NCBI GenBank assembly: GCA_016350165.1
Contig: CP066225.1
Location: 4,774,001 to 4,838,000 of the forward strand
Reading direction: 5' to 3'
DNA from: Planctomycetota bacterium
GTDB lineage: Bacteria; Planctomycetota; Phycisphaerae; Phycisphaerales; Phycisphaeraceae
DNA: 64,000 nt
Part shown: piece after piece, positions 26,992 to 35,853 of the stretch
How the letters are laid out: each line of letters begins with the position of its first letter
Position numbering within the stretch: the stretch's first letter is position 1
The notes under the pieces: generated by a model
The model's database searches: none
Told to the model about the DNA's origin: nothing
Seen by the model: only the letters and a program-made list of their open reading frames with translations
Program-made: the position numbers and the translations under genes

Positions 26992-27399
26992 TCAAGCTGA
27001 AGCTGCTTCTGCAAACGGTTCAATGATGACGTCGTTATCCACGCCCGATATCAATTCACGCATTAAACCATGAGTACCGCAGTTGAAGTAAGTGCTGCCT
27101 GTTGCGGTGTAATATTTGAAGCGGTACCAGCCAGCGACAAGGTGCATTCTGATGGACCATGCGCCGTGTTTGAAACTGTTCATTGGTATCCATGAGGTGA
27201 CGCCGTCAGCAGTTTCGTGTACGAGGAAAACTTGGTCGACAGGATCGTAACAGCGAACGTGAAAATCCCATGTTTCCCCTGATGTGTGATCAGGTATTTT
27301 GTTTATGTTTTGCGGCATTCCCACACCCTTCTGATAGTTGGCGATAGACACCGAACGCACGATCCCATCATGCGCAGCTTGATCATCATTAGCCTGCAT
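26992..27399 (-). CDS. Small protein with CBM48/AMPK-type beta-sandwich, function unknown
   Basis: 135 residues, no signal peptide. The middle (about 42-110) has the pattern of an isoamylase-N/AMPK glycogen-binding (early-set) domain: DFHVRCYDPVDQVFLVHE, then WIPMNSFKHGAWSIRMHLVAGWYRFKYYT. Members of this fold bind alpha-glucans, usually as part of an enzyme; here the domain stands alone with short tails. The aromatic residues of the G-W-Y-R-F-K-Y stretch are conserved in the fold, but ligand binding is not shown. It has its own terminator and no partner gene. It could be a regulator of a glycogen enzyme, which is speculation. Confidence 0.65.
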   Translation of the reverse strand: MQANDDQAAHDGIVRSVSIANYQKGVGMPQNINKIPDHTSGETWDFHVRCYDPVDQVFLVHETADGVTSWIPMNSFKHGAWSIRMHLVAGWYRFKYYTATGSTYFNCGTHGLMRELISGVDNDVIIEPFAEAASA

Positions 27400-27735
27400 T
27401 ATCTAACTACTCTCGTGATTTATGATTTCGAGGAACTGAAATTTCCTTTATCAGACCAAAAAAAATGGAAAAAGAAATTCAGTTAACCAATACTTCGGCC
27501 AACAACCGCTTGCAGTTCACTTTTACACGAACAAATTTGCTGCTGTGAGCCCCGGAAAATGTGAATACGGCTTTGTGCTAGTTACGTTCTCGATTCTTTG
27601 AGTATTCACACGCTTTTGTCTTAATTCTATCGGTCAAATCTGGTGTTTTTGATGAACCGACTTTTAATTTATCTATGACTTACCCGAGTGATTTATAATC
27701 CTTTTGTTTAGCAGTATTAAAAACACTTATTACAG
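27400..27735. other. Intergenic region, nothing recognised
   Basis: AT-rich stretch between the convergent-side end of the membrane-protein operon and the start of the CBM48-like gene. It must hold the promoter of the latter. I see no repeat, RNA or coding frame. Confidence 0.5.
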
Positions 27736-28224
27736 TTAGCCAGCTTTTTTATCAGTATGATTATCAGGCGTTCGGTGTTGCCGATGGGATAATTCTTTAC
27801 TGCGATCACGCCAAAGTGCGACTTGTTCGAGTGCTTTCATTTCTTTGATGAGTCGATTGTTTTGCCGTTTGACGTACCACATCATGCCGATGCTGCTGAG
27901 AGTGTACATGCCAATAACCAAGGCTAACCCATGAAGTGCGAATTCGTGTGGTTGTGCATCGAGCTTTGCGTGAAGGAAGAAGATGTCGCCCCATGCGTGA
28001 AGTTTTTGCTCGAGGCTTTTTTGGCCAAGGAAGGTGGCACCGGGTAGCCAAGTGAAGTCTTCACGCCAAATGCGTGGAAGGTCAGGGATAAGTGCCCATA
28101 CGCCGCCAAGTGTCATGCCGATGGGAATCCATCTAACACCTCTTCTGAGGATTAAGCTGCCTAAGCTTGCAGCGACACCGCCGCCCATCATTCCCACTGC
28201 AAAGTGCATACTTGTCCATGCCAT
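27736..28224 (-). CDS. Membrane protein of unknown function
   Basis: 162 residues. Hydrophobic segments at about 8-24, 33-47 and 95-116 are followed by a basic, charged cytoplasmic tail (VKRQNNRLIKEMKALEQ onward). The N-terminus MHFAVGMMGGG and the later ALIPDLPRIW recall the H...PD pattern of YdjM-type inner-membrane putative metal-dependent hydrolases, with a possible further ligand in HAWGD, but the match is weak. It is the last gene of a three-gene minus-strand operon, 38 bases after a glycosyltransferase, so it may work in surface glycan assembly. I do not assign a function. Confidence 0.65.
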   Translation of the reverse strand: MAWTSMHFAVGMMGGGVAASLGSLILRRGVRWIPIGMTLGGVWALIPDLPRIWREDFTWLPGATFLGQKSLEQKLHAWGDIFFLHAKLDAQPHEFALHGLALVIGMYTLSSIGMMWYVKRQNNRLIKEMKALEQVALWRDRSKELSHRQHRTPDNHTDKKAG

Positions 28225-28262
28225 CTTTCAAACCTCTACTGATAATGATTCACAAAAACATA

Positions 28263-29603
28263 CTAGGCTGCACGACGATTTCGGTACTCGCGTATTTTCT
28301 GACGATCGGTTTTATCCATCGTTGTTTGATGAGAATTTTCGATTATCATCTGTTCGTCCAAAGGCAGCATTGGGTTGATGTATTCAACGAGTTGAGTTGC
28401 TGCTGTTTTCCAATGGTGACGCCTTTCGACCCATTGCCTTGCTTGGTCACGCATTGTTTTTTGTCTGATGGGATTGTTCCATAAACCCCAGATTTGTTCG
28501 ACCCAATCGTTTGCTTTGTTCGCGATGATGAATGGCTTTTCGAAACGACTGATCTCTAACCCCTGAATAGCGTGATCAGTTGCGATGATGGATAGGCCCA
28601 TTGCGGCGGCTTCGAGTAGTTTGTTTTTGATGCCAGCACCACAACGCATAGGAAGAATGGTTACGGCTGCGTCACGTGCATATGGGCGTACATCATCGAC
28701 TTCGCCTGTGACTTCGATGCCTTTGATATTGTTGAGTTGCAGGACTTGGTTGGTTGGGTTTTTGCCAACGATTTTGAATGTTGCGTTGGGTGAACGACGA
28801 ATAAGGTTCGGCCACACTTCTTTTGCAAACCATTTCACTGCGTCGATATTTGGTTCGAAATCCATGCGACCCCAGAAGACAATGCTGCGAGATTTTGCGC
28901 TGTATGGTTCGACGGTGAATTTGTTCAGGTCAACGCCGTTGCGTATGGTTGCGCAGCTTTTGATGCCGCCGATGAGGCGAAGACGTTTTGAATCATGTGG
29001 GCTGACGCCAATTGCTCCATCGAGACCTTTGGAAAAGAGCCTTTCAATCAATCCAAATAAAGCGATGTTGCGGAATCGATTTTTCCATTGGCTGATTGGT
29101 TCGTGCTTGATGCATGAGAGATGGAAGGTAACGGGTTCGTCTGCGGCGTACCAGATCATTTTGACGCGTGGGAAGGCTTGTTGAAGTCCTTTGAGCATGA
29201 TGGAACCGTGGAGGCCGAGGGCGATGACGGCTTTTGGCTTATGACGCTTGATTAGACGGATTGCGCCTGCATATTGCTCAACATCAATGCCTTGATGGTT
29301 TGCAACTTTTTCGCGAAGCTTGAGCCAACGACCGCTCCAGCCTTCAATGAATGAGCGGTAATCGGATTCTTGAGATTGCTCCCAAGGGACGAGCATTTCG
29401 CTTAGCCATGTGGGAGCGTTGTCAGTATTTTCAATGCTTGCGATTTTTGCGTTGATGCAGAGTTCACGCATGGCTTTGATTATTTGGCAGCCGTGTACGC
29501 GGAAGCCTTGGTCATGCGGCCACATGCTTTTTTCACTCAACATTAAAACGTCGAGTTTTTCGTTTGGTGTTTGATCTCTGAATTGTGCTTTAAAATTACG
29601 CAT
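28263..29603 (-). CDS. Glycosyltransferase, group 1 (GT4-like)
   Basis: 446 residues. GT-B fold: an N-terminal acceptor domain beginning LDVLMLSEKSMWPHDQGFRV and a C-terminal nucleotide-sugar domain with SRSIVFWGRMDFEPNIDAV, FKIVGKNPTNQVLQLNNI, IEVTGEVDDVRPYARDAAV and the acidic motif region GAGIKNKLLEAAAMGLSIIA, typical of GT4 enzymes, where a glutamate of E-x7-E contacts the donor. It transfers a sugar to an unknown acceptor at the cytoplasmic side. It lies 19 bases after another GT4 gene in one operon, with a membrane protein following. The divergent neighbour is the squalene operon. Confidence 0.88.
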   Translation of the reverse strand: MRNFKAQFRDQTPNEKLDVLMLSEKSMWPHDQGFRVHGCQIIKAMRELCINAKIASIENTDNAPTWLSEMLVPWEQSQESDYRSFIEGWSGRWLKLREKVANHQGIDVEQYAGAIRLIKRHKPKAVIALGLHGSIMLKGLQQAFPRVKMIWYAADEPVTFHLSCIKHEPISQWKNRFRNIALFGLIERLFSKGLDGAIGVSPHDSKRLRLIGGIKSCATIRNGVDLNKFTVEPYSAKSRSIVFWGRMDFEPNIDAVKWFAKEVWPNLIRRSPNATFKIVGKNPTNQVLQLNNIKGIEVTGEVDDVRPYARDAAVTILPMRCGAGIKNKLLEAAAMGLSIIATDHAIQGLEISRFEKPFIIANKANDWVEQIWGLWNNPIRQKTMRDQARQWVERRHHWKTAATQLVEYINPMLPLDEQMIIENSHQTTMDKTDRQKIREYRNRRAA

Positions 29604-29622
29604 TTATATACCAGACTATTAA

Positions 29623-30834
29623 CTAAGCTGCTGCGTTTCCGCGAGCATGTCTTGCAATATTTTCGATGGTTTGAGCAAAACGTTCAGCACAATTTTGCCA
29701 CGAGAAATCAGTGACGCGTTCGGAGCCCTTTTCGATGAGTTTGTCGCGAAGTGTTTTGTTGTCCATGACAGAGTGCATAGTTTGAGCCATCTGCTCTGCG
29801 TCAGTGGGGTTAACGAATACGGCTGCATCACCTGCAATTTCAGGGAGGCATGTACGATCGCTTGTAATGACGGCTGTCTTTGCCTCAAAAGCTTCGAGTA
29901 CAGGTAAGCCAAAGCCTTCAGAGAGGCTTGGGTAAGCGAGAATGTCAGCGCCTTGCATGAGGCCGGGCAGATCGGATTCATCGACGAAATCGTAGAGCAG
30001 GACGGAATCGCCGAGGTTGAGTGATGAGGCGTAGCGTTTGAGTTCGTAGAGTGTAGTGAAATCAAGGCCGACGACGACGAGTTGCCAATCCTGTTGCAGT
30101 TGGAAGGGTAGCATTGACCAGCTTTTAATCAGGCGGCGCGTATTTTTTCGCACTTCACCTGCACCGAAATGGATCATGTATTTGTTTGATGTGATGCCGT
30201 ATTTGTTGACGATTCGATCACGTGATTGATTTGTGCCTGTTGATTCAGTCGTGACACCCCAGTGTGTTGTGACGACCTGATCTGGATTGGCATGGTAATC
30301 GTTGATTAGACGGGCACGTGTGTATTCACTTGGGCAGGTGATTGCGTTGGCTCGTTGGCATGCATGTTTGACAGATTGATCGAAGCGTTTGATGAGCCCA
30401 GGTTGCTGGCCGTGCGGCATGTCGATGGGGATGAGGTCATGCACGGTCACAACTGTTGGGACAGGCATCCATTTGGGACACAAATTTGCAGGGCAGTGCA
30501 TAACATCGACGTGATCCTGAACCATGGCGAGCGGCAGACGCATTTTCATCCAAGCATCAAAGCGATCGCCTGGCATGTCGATCATCTTGCCTTCAGCCCA
30601 GTTTTTTGGGAGACGGTCTTGGTATGCTTCTGTATCCACTTCACGGTGGTATGCGATGACACGCCAATCAGGGCGGATCTCAGCAAGATGACGATACATG
30701 AGCTCCAAGCTACGTGCGATGCCACGCCGCTCTGCTGCATAAATCGTTCTTGCATCCAACCCAATGAGCATATGTTTCGTGTCTTTCGGAGGTGATCCAC
30801 GCAGCAGTGCACTTGCATAACGACAAAATTGCAA
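29623..30834 (-). CDS. Glycosyltransferase, group 1 (GT4)
   Basis: 403 residues from a TTG at 30834 that has a strong AGGAGG eight bases upstream. An in-frame ATG at 30771 (MLIGLDARTIYAAERRGIAR) fits the usual GT4 N-terminus but has a weak ribosome site, so the start is uncertain by 21 residues. The family's blocks are present: VDVMHCPANLCP, VTVHDLIPIDMP, ITCPSEYTRARL, MIHFGAGEVRKNTRRLIKSW and the donor-binding PSLSEGFGLPVLEAFEAKTA with the E-x7-E pair. A retaining sugar transferase, first gene of a three-gene operon. Confidence 0.9.
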   Translation of the reverse strand: MQFCRYASALLRGSPPKDTKHMLIGLDARTIYAAERRGIARSLELMYRHLAEIRPDWRVIAYHREVDTEAYQDRLPKNWAEGKMIDMPGDRFDAWMKMRLPLAMVQDHVDVMHCPANLCPKWMPVPTVVTVHDLIPIDMPHGQQPGLIKRFDQSVKHACQRANAITCPSEYTRARLINDYHANPDQVVTTHWGVTTESTGTNQSRDRIVNKYGITSNKYMIHFGAGEVRKNTRRLIKSWSMLPFQLQQDWQLVVVGLDFTTLYELKRYASSLNLGDSVLLYDFVDESDLPGLMQGADILAYPSLSEGFGLPVLEAFEAKTAVITSDRTCLPEIAGDAAVFVNPTDAEQMAQTMHSVMDNKTLRDKLIEKGSERVTDFSWQNCAERFAQTIENIARHARGNAAA

Positions 30835-31200
30835 TTTGCTCTCCTCCTACTGCGATGGAAATAAAGTAATTGGCACGATCACGCATCATGCACACCACAC
30901 CAACAGCACGCAGACCCCAAACGTCCGCACAAGTTACATCGACAACCCGCACACTCCGCTTAATCGGCTCATCGTCAAAAGCCGCAAATAACATTCACCG
31001 GACCTAGACTTATCCGGACCTAATTCAGGGCGATATCAATACCAAGCTCTCCATTGTCCCCACATTCACACGAATCACACAGGTTAACCCCTAAAAAAGC
31101 TATTTCATCATTCCACAATGCGCCTAAACTCATTCCCAAACACATGTTTATCAAATATCATGAAATACGAAAGTCAGGCGAGGATAGGGGAGGGCCACGT
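30835..31200. other. Divergent promoter region, glycosyltransferase operon / hpn operon
   Basis: The space between the two divergent starts must contain both promoters. An in-frame upstream extension of hpnC (from 31054) crosses it but lacks family similarity. The clear elements are the AGGAGG of the leftward gene at about 30843-30848 and the AGGGGAGG ahead of hpnC at about 31185-31193. Confidence 0.5.
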
Positions 31201-32256
31201 ATGCTCACCCAAGTCCGACCAACACATCATGTGAGCAAAATGCACTTTTCGATTCACGACGATCTCAAACGCTTCGGCCCAGAGCAACTCAACAGTCATC
31301 CTCTTTCAGTTGAAGAGGCGACTCAGTACACGCGCTCGTTGACGCTTTCTCATTACGAGAACTTCACTGTTGTGTCATGGTTTCTGCCCAAGCGGCTGCG
31401 AGCAGATTTTTCCAATGTGTATGCGTTCTGCCGATGGGCTGATGATTTGGGTGATGAGATTGGTGATCCTGAACGATCTTTAGAGTTGCTTGGCTGGTTC
31501 AATGAGCAATTGGATTTGTGTTACAAAGGTAAGCCTCAGCATCCAGTATTTATTGCATTGGCACCAACGATTGAGAAGCATGATATTCCGAAGAAGCCGT
31601 TTGCTGATCTGATTAATGCGTTTGAGCAGGATCAACGTGTAACGCGATATGATTCATGGGATCAGTTGCTGGACTACTGCACTCGCTCAGCGAATCCTGT
31701 CGGACATCTGGTTCTTTATATGTGTGGTTATCGTGATGAGCATCGTCAAAGATTAGCGGATGCAACATGTACTGCGTTGCAGTTGGCGAATTTTTGGCAA
31801 GATGTGCGTCGGGATGTGATAGATCGGGATCGCGTTTATTTACCATCAGATATTGCTTCGATGCACGATTTATCTGTATCCAATCTCGTTGATGCGATTA
31901 AGCACGATTATGCTCATAAGAACCCCAATTCCTGTGCAGCATGTCCAACGACCACCGTTGCGCTTTCTGCACTACGTGAACCTGCACAAAAAACTGTACG
32001 CCAACTCGTCCAAAAAACTTGGCCACTTTTTGAAGAAGGTCATCAACTCCTGCCACTCATCGCTCCTGATGTCCGTTTAGACATCAAGCTTTTCTCCCTC
32101 GGCGGCGAGTCCATTCTTCGCATGATCGAACACAATGGATACGATACACTCACACAGCGACCTTCTTTATCAAAACCTGCTAAAATTTCGTTAATGCTAC
32201 GGGCCTTTGTCGGCAAAATCCTAACTCCATTCGCACCAGCTCAATCCACAGCATAA
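31201..32256 (+). CDS. hpnC: Squalene/phytoene synthase family, hydroxysqualene synthesis enzyme HpnC
   Basis: 351 residues from the ATG at 31201, chosen because AGGGGAGG lies seven bases upstream; the open frame reaches back to 31054. The first Asp-rich motif is ADDLGDE (about 80-86) and the second block is FWQDVRRDVIDRDRVYLP, both binding diphosphate-magnesium in trans-isoprenyl synthases. With HpnD it converts two farnesyl diphosphates to hydroxysqualene through presqualene diphosphate; HpnC acts on presqualene diphosphate. It is first in an hpnC-hpnD-hpnE operon. A squalene-hopene cyclase gene is not in the window. Confidence 0.93.
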   Translation: MLTQVRPTHHVSKMHFSIHDDLKRFGPEQLNSHPLSVEEATQYTRSLTLSHYENFTVVSWFLPKRLRADFSNVYAFCRWADDLGDEIGDPERSLELLGWFNEQLDLCYKGKPQHPVFIALAPTIEKHDIPKKPFADLINAFEQDQRVTRYDSWDQLLDYCTRSANPVGHLVLYMCGYRDEHRQRLADATCTALQLANFWQDVRRDVIDRDRVYLPSDIASMHDLSVSNLVDAIKHDYAHKNPNSCAACPTTTVALSALREPAQKTVRQLVQKTWPLFEEGHQLLPLIAPDVRLDIKLFSLGGESILRMIEHNGYDTLTQRPSLSKPAKISLMLRAFVGKILTPFAPAQSTA

Positions 32257-32295
32257 CATCTAATCAACGACTACTAACATGCGCTTAGATTTATC

Positions 32296-33240
32296 ATGCT
32301 AGATTCACCAGCTCAACAACAACCTGCTGTTACACCAGAAGTCGAGCAATCGTTCGCTCATTGTCATCACGTCTCAAAAACGCGTGCCAAGAATTTTTAC
32401 TACGGCATGAAACTCACACCTGAACCTAAACGTTCTGCACTTTATACCATCTACGCGTTCATGCGAGCTTGCGATGATCTTGCAGATGAACCGCTTGATG
32501 AGTCCCCACATACACCGACATCAGATCCGAGGCCTGAAGTCAGACGTGAGCGCATCAATGTATTTCGTGAACAGATGCAGAAAATAGTTGATAATCCACA
32601 TGCACCGCTGCCAGATGATCCGAGTTGGCCTGCATTTAACTATGTGATGCAAACGTACAATATCGATCCAGCTTACTTGCACAGTATGCTTGATGGCCAA
32701 ATTGCAGATCTAACGCAGCATCGCTACGAAACGTTCGATGATCTATACAACTACTGTTATAACGTCGCTTCGACTGTTGGGCTTACATGTACCGCTATAT
32801 GGGGTTTCTTGCCACATACAGATATGTGTGAGAATCTGAAGCTAGCTGAGTATCGTGGTATTGCGTTGCAGCTTACCAATATTCTTCGAGACTTGGCAGA
32901 GGATGCGGAGCGTGATCGCATATATTTGCCGTTGGATGAATTGAATGAGTATGGATTAACTGAAGATGCGCTGTTGTCGCTCGTGCCTTCCCCTGAGTAC
33001 GATCGATTTATGAATTTTCAGATTGAGCGGGCTTACGACTATTACAATAAAGCAGTTGATCTTGAGACGAAGTTATATCCGGATTGTCGAGGTACGTGCT
33101 GGGCGATGATGCGTATTTACAGAGGTTTGCTTGATCAGATTGCTGTGAATCCTCGTCGAGTACTGACTGATCGTGTAAGGTTATCAACGCCTTCCAAGCT
33201 AACGATCATGCTTGCTGCGAAGTTTAAGAAGAAGTATTAA
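32296..33240 (+). CDS. hpnD: Presqualene diphosphate synthase HpnD
   Basis: 314 residues. Asp-rich motifs are RACDDLADE (57-65) and LTNILRDLAEDAERDRIYLP, as in HpnD-type squalene/phytoene synthases. The N-terminal block HHVSKTRAKNFYYGMKLTPE is typical of HpnD and distinguishes it from HpnC. It joins two farnesyl diphosphates to presqualene diphosphate. It lies 39 bases after hpnC and 57 bases before hpnE. The protein has no signal peptide and probably associates with the inner face of the membrane. Confidence 0.95.
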   Translation: MLDSPAQQQPAVTPEVEQSFAHCHHVSKTRAKNFYYGMKLTPEPKRSALYTIYAFMRACDDLADEPLDESPHTPTSDPRPEVRRERINVFREQMQKIVDNPHAPLPDDPSWPAFNYVMQTYNIDPAYLHSMLDGQIADLTQHRYETFDDLYNYCYNVASTVGLTCTAIWGFLPHTDMCENLKLAEYRGIALQLTNILRDLAEDAERDRIYLPLDELNEYGLTEDALLSLVPSPEYDRFMNFQIERAYDYYNKAVDLETKLYPDCRGTCWAMMRIYRGLLDQIAVNPRRVLTDRVRLSTPSKLTIMLAAKFKKKY

Positions 33241-33297
33241 ACGTAAAACATACATATCACATCTGCTTTACACCAAGAAATTGACTATCATTGCTAT

Positions 33298-34815
33298 ATG
33301 ACAACGCCGAGTTCACCCAATATCCCTAGCGATCTTTTTGCCAATCAACGTGTTGCCATTATTGGCGGCGGTGTTGCTGGTATCGCTGCTGCTGTTAGGC
33401 TATCGGAATATCATGTGCCTGTAACGCTAATTGAAACACGGACCAAGCTTGGTGGTCGCGCGACTTCCTTCATTGACCCAACCACCAAAGATCCACTTGA
33501 TAACTGTCAGCATGTTCTGATGGGTTGCTGCACGAATTTGATTGATCTTTACAAGCGTCTTGGTGTATTTGATCGCATAGAGTGGCATCAAAAACTTTAT
33601 TTTGCAAACACACAATCGAAAAAAAAGCCATACGATGTGATGAAGGCTGATCCATTGCCCGCTCCGCTTCATCTTACACGTGCAATGCTCGGTTTTAAAA
33701 CGCTTACATTGAACGAAAAATATGCAATTGCACGCGCAATGTCAGCTATCATCAGGACCTCATTCAATAATCGAAACAAACTCGATTCGCTTTCATTTTT
33801 GGATTGGCTTAAACAGCATAAACAACCCGAATCAGCAATTAAAAAGTATTGGGAAGTTGTCATTGTTTCTGCATGTAATGAATCGCTCGATCGTTGCTCT
33901 TCTCGATATGCACTTCAGGTGTTGCAGGAAGGTTTTCTTCATAACAAAAACGCATGGACAATGGGGCTATCAACAGTTCCATTACTCGATCTATATGATC
34001 CTGCAGAATCACTGATCGAAAGAGCAGGGGGAACACTGGATCTTTCGCAAGGTGTGCAATCGCTTGATTTTAATGAGCAATCTCAATTGATCGATTCATT
34101 GACACTCACAAAATCAAATCATTCATTTGCAGCAGATGCGTTTATATCGACAGTGCCCTTTGATCGTCTCGATAAACTTGCTTCGGATCAACTTAAAGAA
34201 ACTGATTCACGTATGCAGAATCTCGATAAGTTTACAGTTTCACCGATCATTGGCATTCATGTCTATGTGCAAACCTATGGTAAGCAAGTGATGGATCTGC
34301 CTCATATGATTTTGACTGACTCACCAATTCAATGGATATTTAACAAAGGCAATGAAAAAGGCTATCAGCATCTACATTGCGTTATATCCGCAGCCTATGA
34401 GCTCGTTGACATGCCAGCCAAGAAACTGAATGAGATTACTGAGTCAGAGCTTCGCAGAGTTTTGCCACAGATGAACGGCACCACGATCGATCACATGCGT
34501 CCTGTTAAAGAAAAACGTGCGACATTCTCTGTCTATGCAGGCCTTGATAAATATCGTCCTTCAACAATGCCCAACCCTGACCAGACACAGAACCTCTTCC
34601 TCGCTGGTGACTGGGTTGATACAGGGTGGCCAGCTACAATGGAAGGCGCGACCCGATCAGGTTACAACGCGGCGCATGCTGCGGTTAAATACATGCTTGA
34701 TGTATCAAATCATTCAGAAGCTAGAAAAGTCGAAGCTCAGTTACCGAATTCTTTCCAAGTGCCGGATCTTCCAACATCATCTCTCTACAAGTTCGCCAGT
34801 CATCTTCCGTTCTGA
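33298..34815 (+). CDS. hpnE: Hydroxysqualene dehydroxylase HpnE (FAD-dependent)
   Basis: 505 residues. The Rossmann FAD-binding motif VAIIGGGVAGIAAAVRL (19-35) ends with the acidic residue in TLIETRTKLGGRATS. The C-terminal FAD site is NLFLAGDWVDTGWPATMEGA, followed by SGYNAA. It belongs to the amine-oxidase/phytoene desaturase superfamily; the HpnE subgroup reduces hydroxysqualene to squalene. It is third in the hpn operon and followed by a terminator. Squalene would feed hopanoid or sterol synthesis, neither of which is encoded in the window. Confidence 0.93.
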   Translation: MTTPSSPNIPSDLFANQRVAIIGGGVAGIAAAVRLSEYHVPVTLIETRTKLGGRATSFIDPTTKDPLDNCQHVLMGCCTNLIDLYKRLGVFDRIEWHQKLYFANTQSKKKPYDVMKADPLPAPLHLTRAMLGFKTLTLNEKYAIARAMSAIIRTSFNNRNKLDSLSFLDWLKQHKQPESAIKKYWEVVIVSACNESLDRCSSRYALQVLQEGFLHNKNAWTMGLSTVPLLDLYDPAESLIERAGGTLDLSQGVQSLDFNEQSQLIDSLTLTKSNHSFAADAFISTVPFDRLDKLASDQLKETDSRMQNLDKFTVSPIIGIHVYVQTYGKQVMDLPHMILTDSPIQWIFNKGNEKGYQHLHCVISAAYELVDMPAKKLNEITESELRRVLPQMNGTTIDHMRPVKEKRATFSVYAGLDKYRPSTMPNPDQTQNLFLAGDWVDTGWPATMEGATRSGYNAAHAAVKYMLDVSNHSEARKVEAQLPNSFQVPDLPTSSLYKFASHLPF

Positions 34816-34845
34816 TACTTTTTTAGTTATTTGAAAGCAAAAAGC

Positions 34846-34877
34846 AACCGGTCGTCCTGAAAAGAACGACCGGCTGA
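34846..34877. terminator. Hairpin between convergent genes (probably bidirectional)
   Basis: Stem CCGGTCGT (34848-34855) with ACGACCGG (34866-34873). It is followed by GAATTTT on the plus strand and by TTGCTTTTTGC on the minus strand, so it can end both hpnE and the redoxin gene. Confidence 0.7.
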
Positions 34878-34936
34878 ATTTTAACAACATTATAGGTAGA
34901 TAGATCAAGATCTATCACACTTAGTATACTCGTGCT

Positions 34937-35590
34937 TTAACGCTTTTCACGCTTAATTGAGCACCCTTTGCTTTTGGTCACTTTGTATGGTGGCATCTTA
35001 TTAACCAATACTGCATCCAGAACAGGCACCAAGTACTGTTCATTCATATTGCCACATTGTTCTGGCGTATTAGGTGCCTTTTCAAAGCCGCCCATATACT
35101 CAAGAATGCCTTCTTTATTGATTACATAAAAGTGAGGCGTTGTTCTGCCGCCATATTCATCCGCGACTATATTGTCCGAGTCTTTCAGAACCGGATAAGG
35201 TATTTCGCTTTCTTTTGCATATACTGAAATTTCATTTGCAGGTTCATTGTAATTCGAGTTGATCGCAATGAACTGAACATCACGTGGTTCATACTTCTTG
35301 GCTAGCTTATTTAGTACACGCTGATAACCACCCTCTTCACGGTAGCGATCCCATGGGCAGTTAAAACTCTGGAACGTCATCACGACAACTTTTTTATCTC
35401 GGAACTGATCAAGACTGACCAGCTTACCTGAAACAGTGTCACGCAATTTGAAGTCAGGAGCCCGCTTCCCAACTTTCGCTTTCATGTTGTCTGAAATTTC
35501 GTCAGCCCCAACTTCTGTCTGTAACCCAAACCACGCCAAGCCCAGCATTAGAAAAACTGCCAAGCTACTTACAAAATATTTTTTCATCAA
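34937..35590 (-). CDS. Thioredoxin-fold redoxin (AhpC/TSA-like), exported
   Basis: 217 residues. A signal peptide (about 1-29, ending near VGA) precedes a thioredoxin-fold domain: GKRAPDFKLRDTVSGKLVSL, KVVVMTFQSFNCPWDRYREE, then the cis-Pro region RTTPHFYVINKEG. Only one Cys is in the active-site region (NCPWD, no CxxC), as in peroxiredoxin-like or redoxin proteins common in planctomycetes. A C-terminal KSKGCSIKR adds a second Cys that might act as the resolving one. The gene is monocistronic and convergent with hpnE. The substrate is unknown; reductase or peroxidase activity outside the cytoplasm is likely. Confidence 0.85.
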   Translation of the reverse strand: MMKKYFVSSLAVFLMLGLAWFGLQTEVGADEISDNMKAKVGKRAPDFKLRDTVSGKLVSLDQFRDKKVVVMTFQSFNCPWDRYREEGGYQRVLNKLAKKYEPRDVQFIAINSNYNEPANEISVYAKESEIPYPVLKDSDNIVADEYGGRTTPHFYVINKEGILEYMGGFEKAPNTPEQCGNMNEQYLVPVLDAVLVNKMPPYKVTKSKGCSIKREKR

Positions 35591-35853
35591 ACAGGCTCCT
35601 TGTGTTCATCTTATTGACCTGCCACTCAATCTTCTGATCGTCGATCAAATAGCAATTCTTTAACATCGCACGGCAATGGATGCCAGTACTAAATATTAAA
35701 CGCACATCTGCGTACCAATATTTCCACCAGCAAGAAAAACAATGTCAACGGAATGTTCACCCTCCATAAATGCTCCTGAGCCCATTTACCAGTACGCTAT
35801 ATCCCTTAGTTTATATCAAATATGCTTTCCTCAACCCCAATAAATGCACAAAA

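Noticed and set aside
31054-31200. N-terminal extension of hpnC
   Set aside because: Low-complexity residues before the ATG at 31201, which has AGGGGAGG at good spacing.
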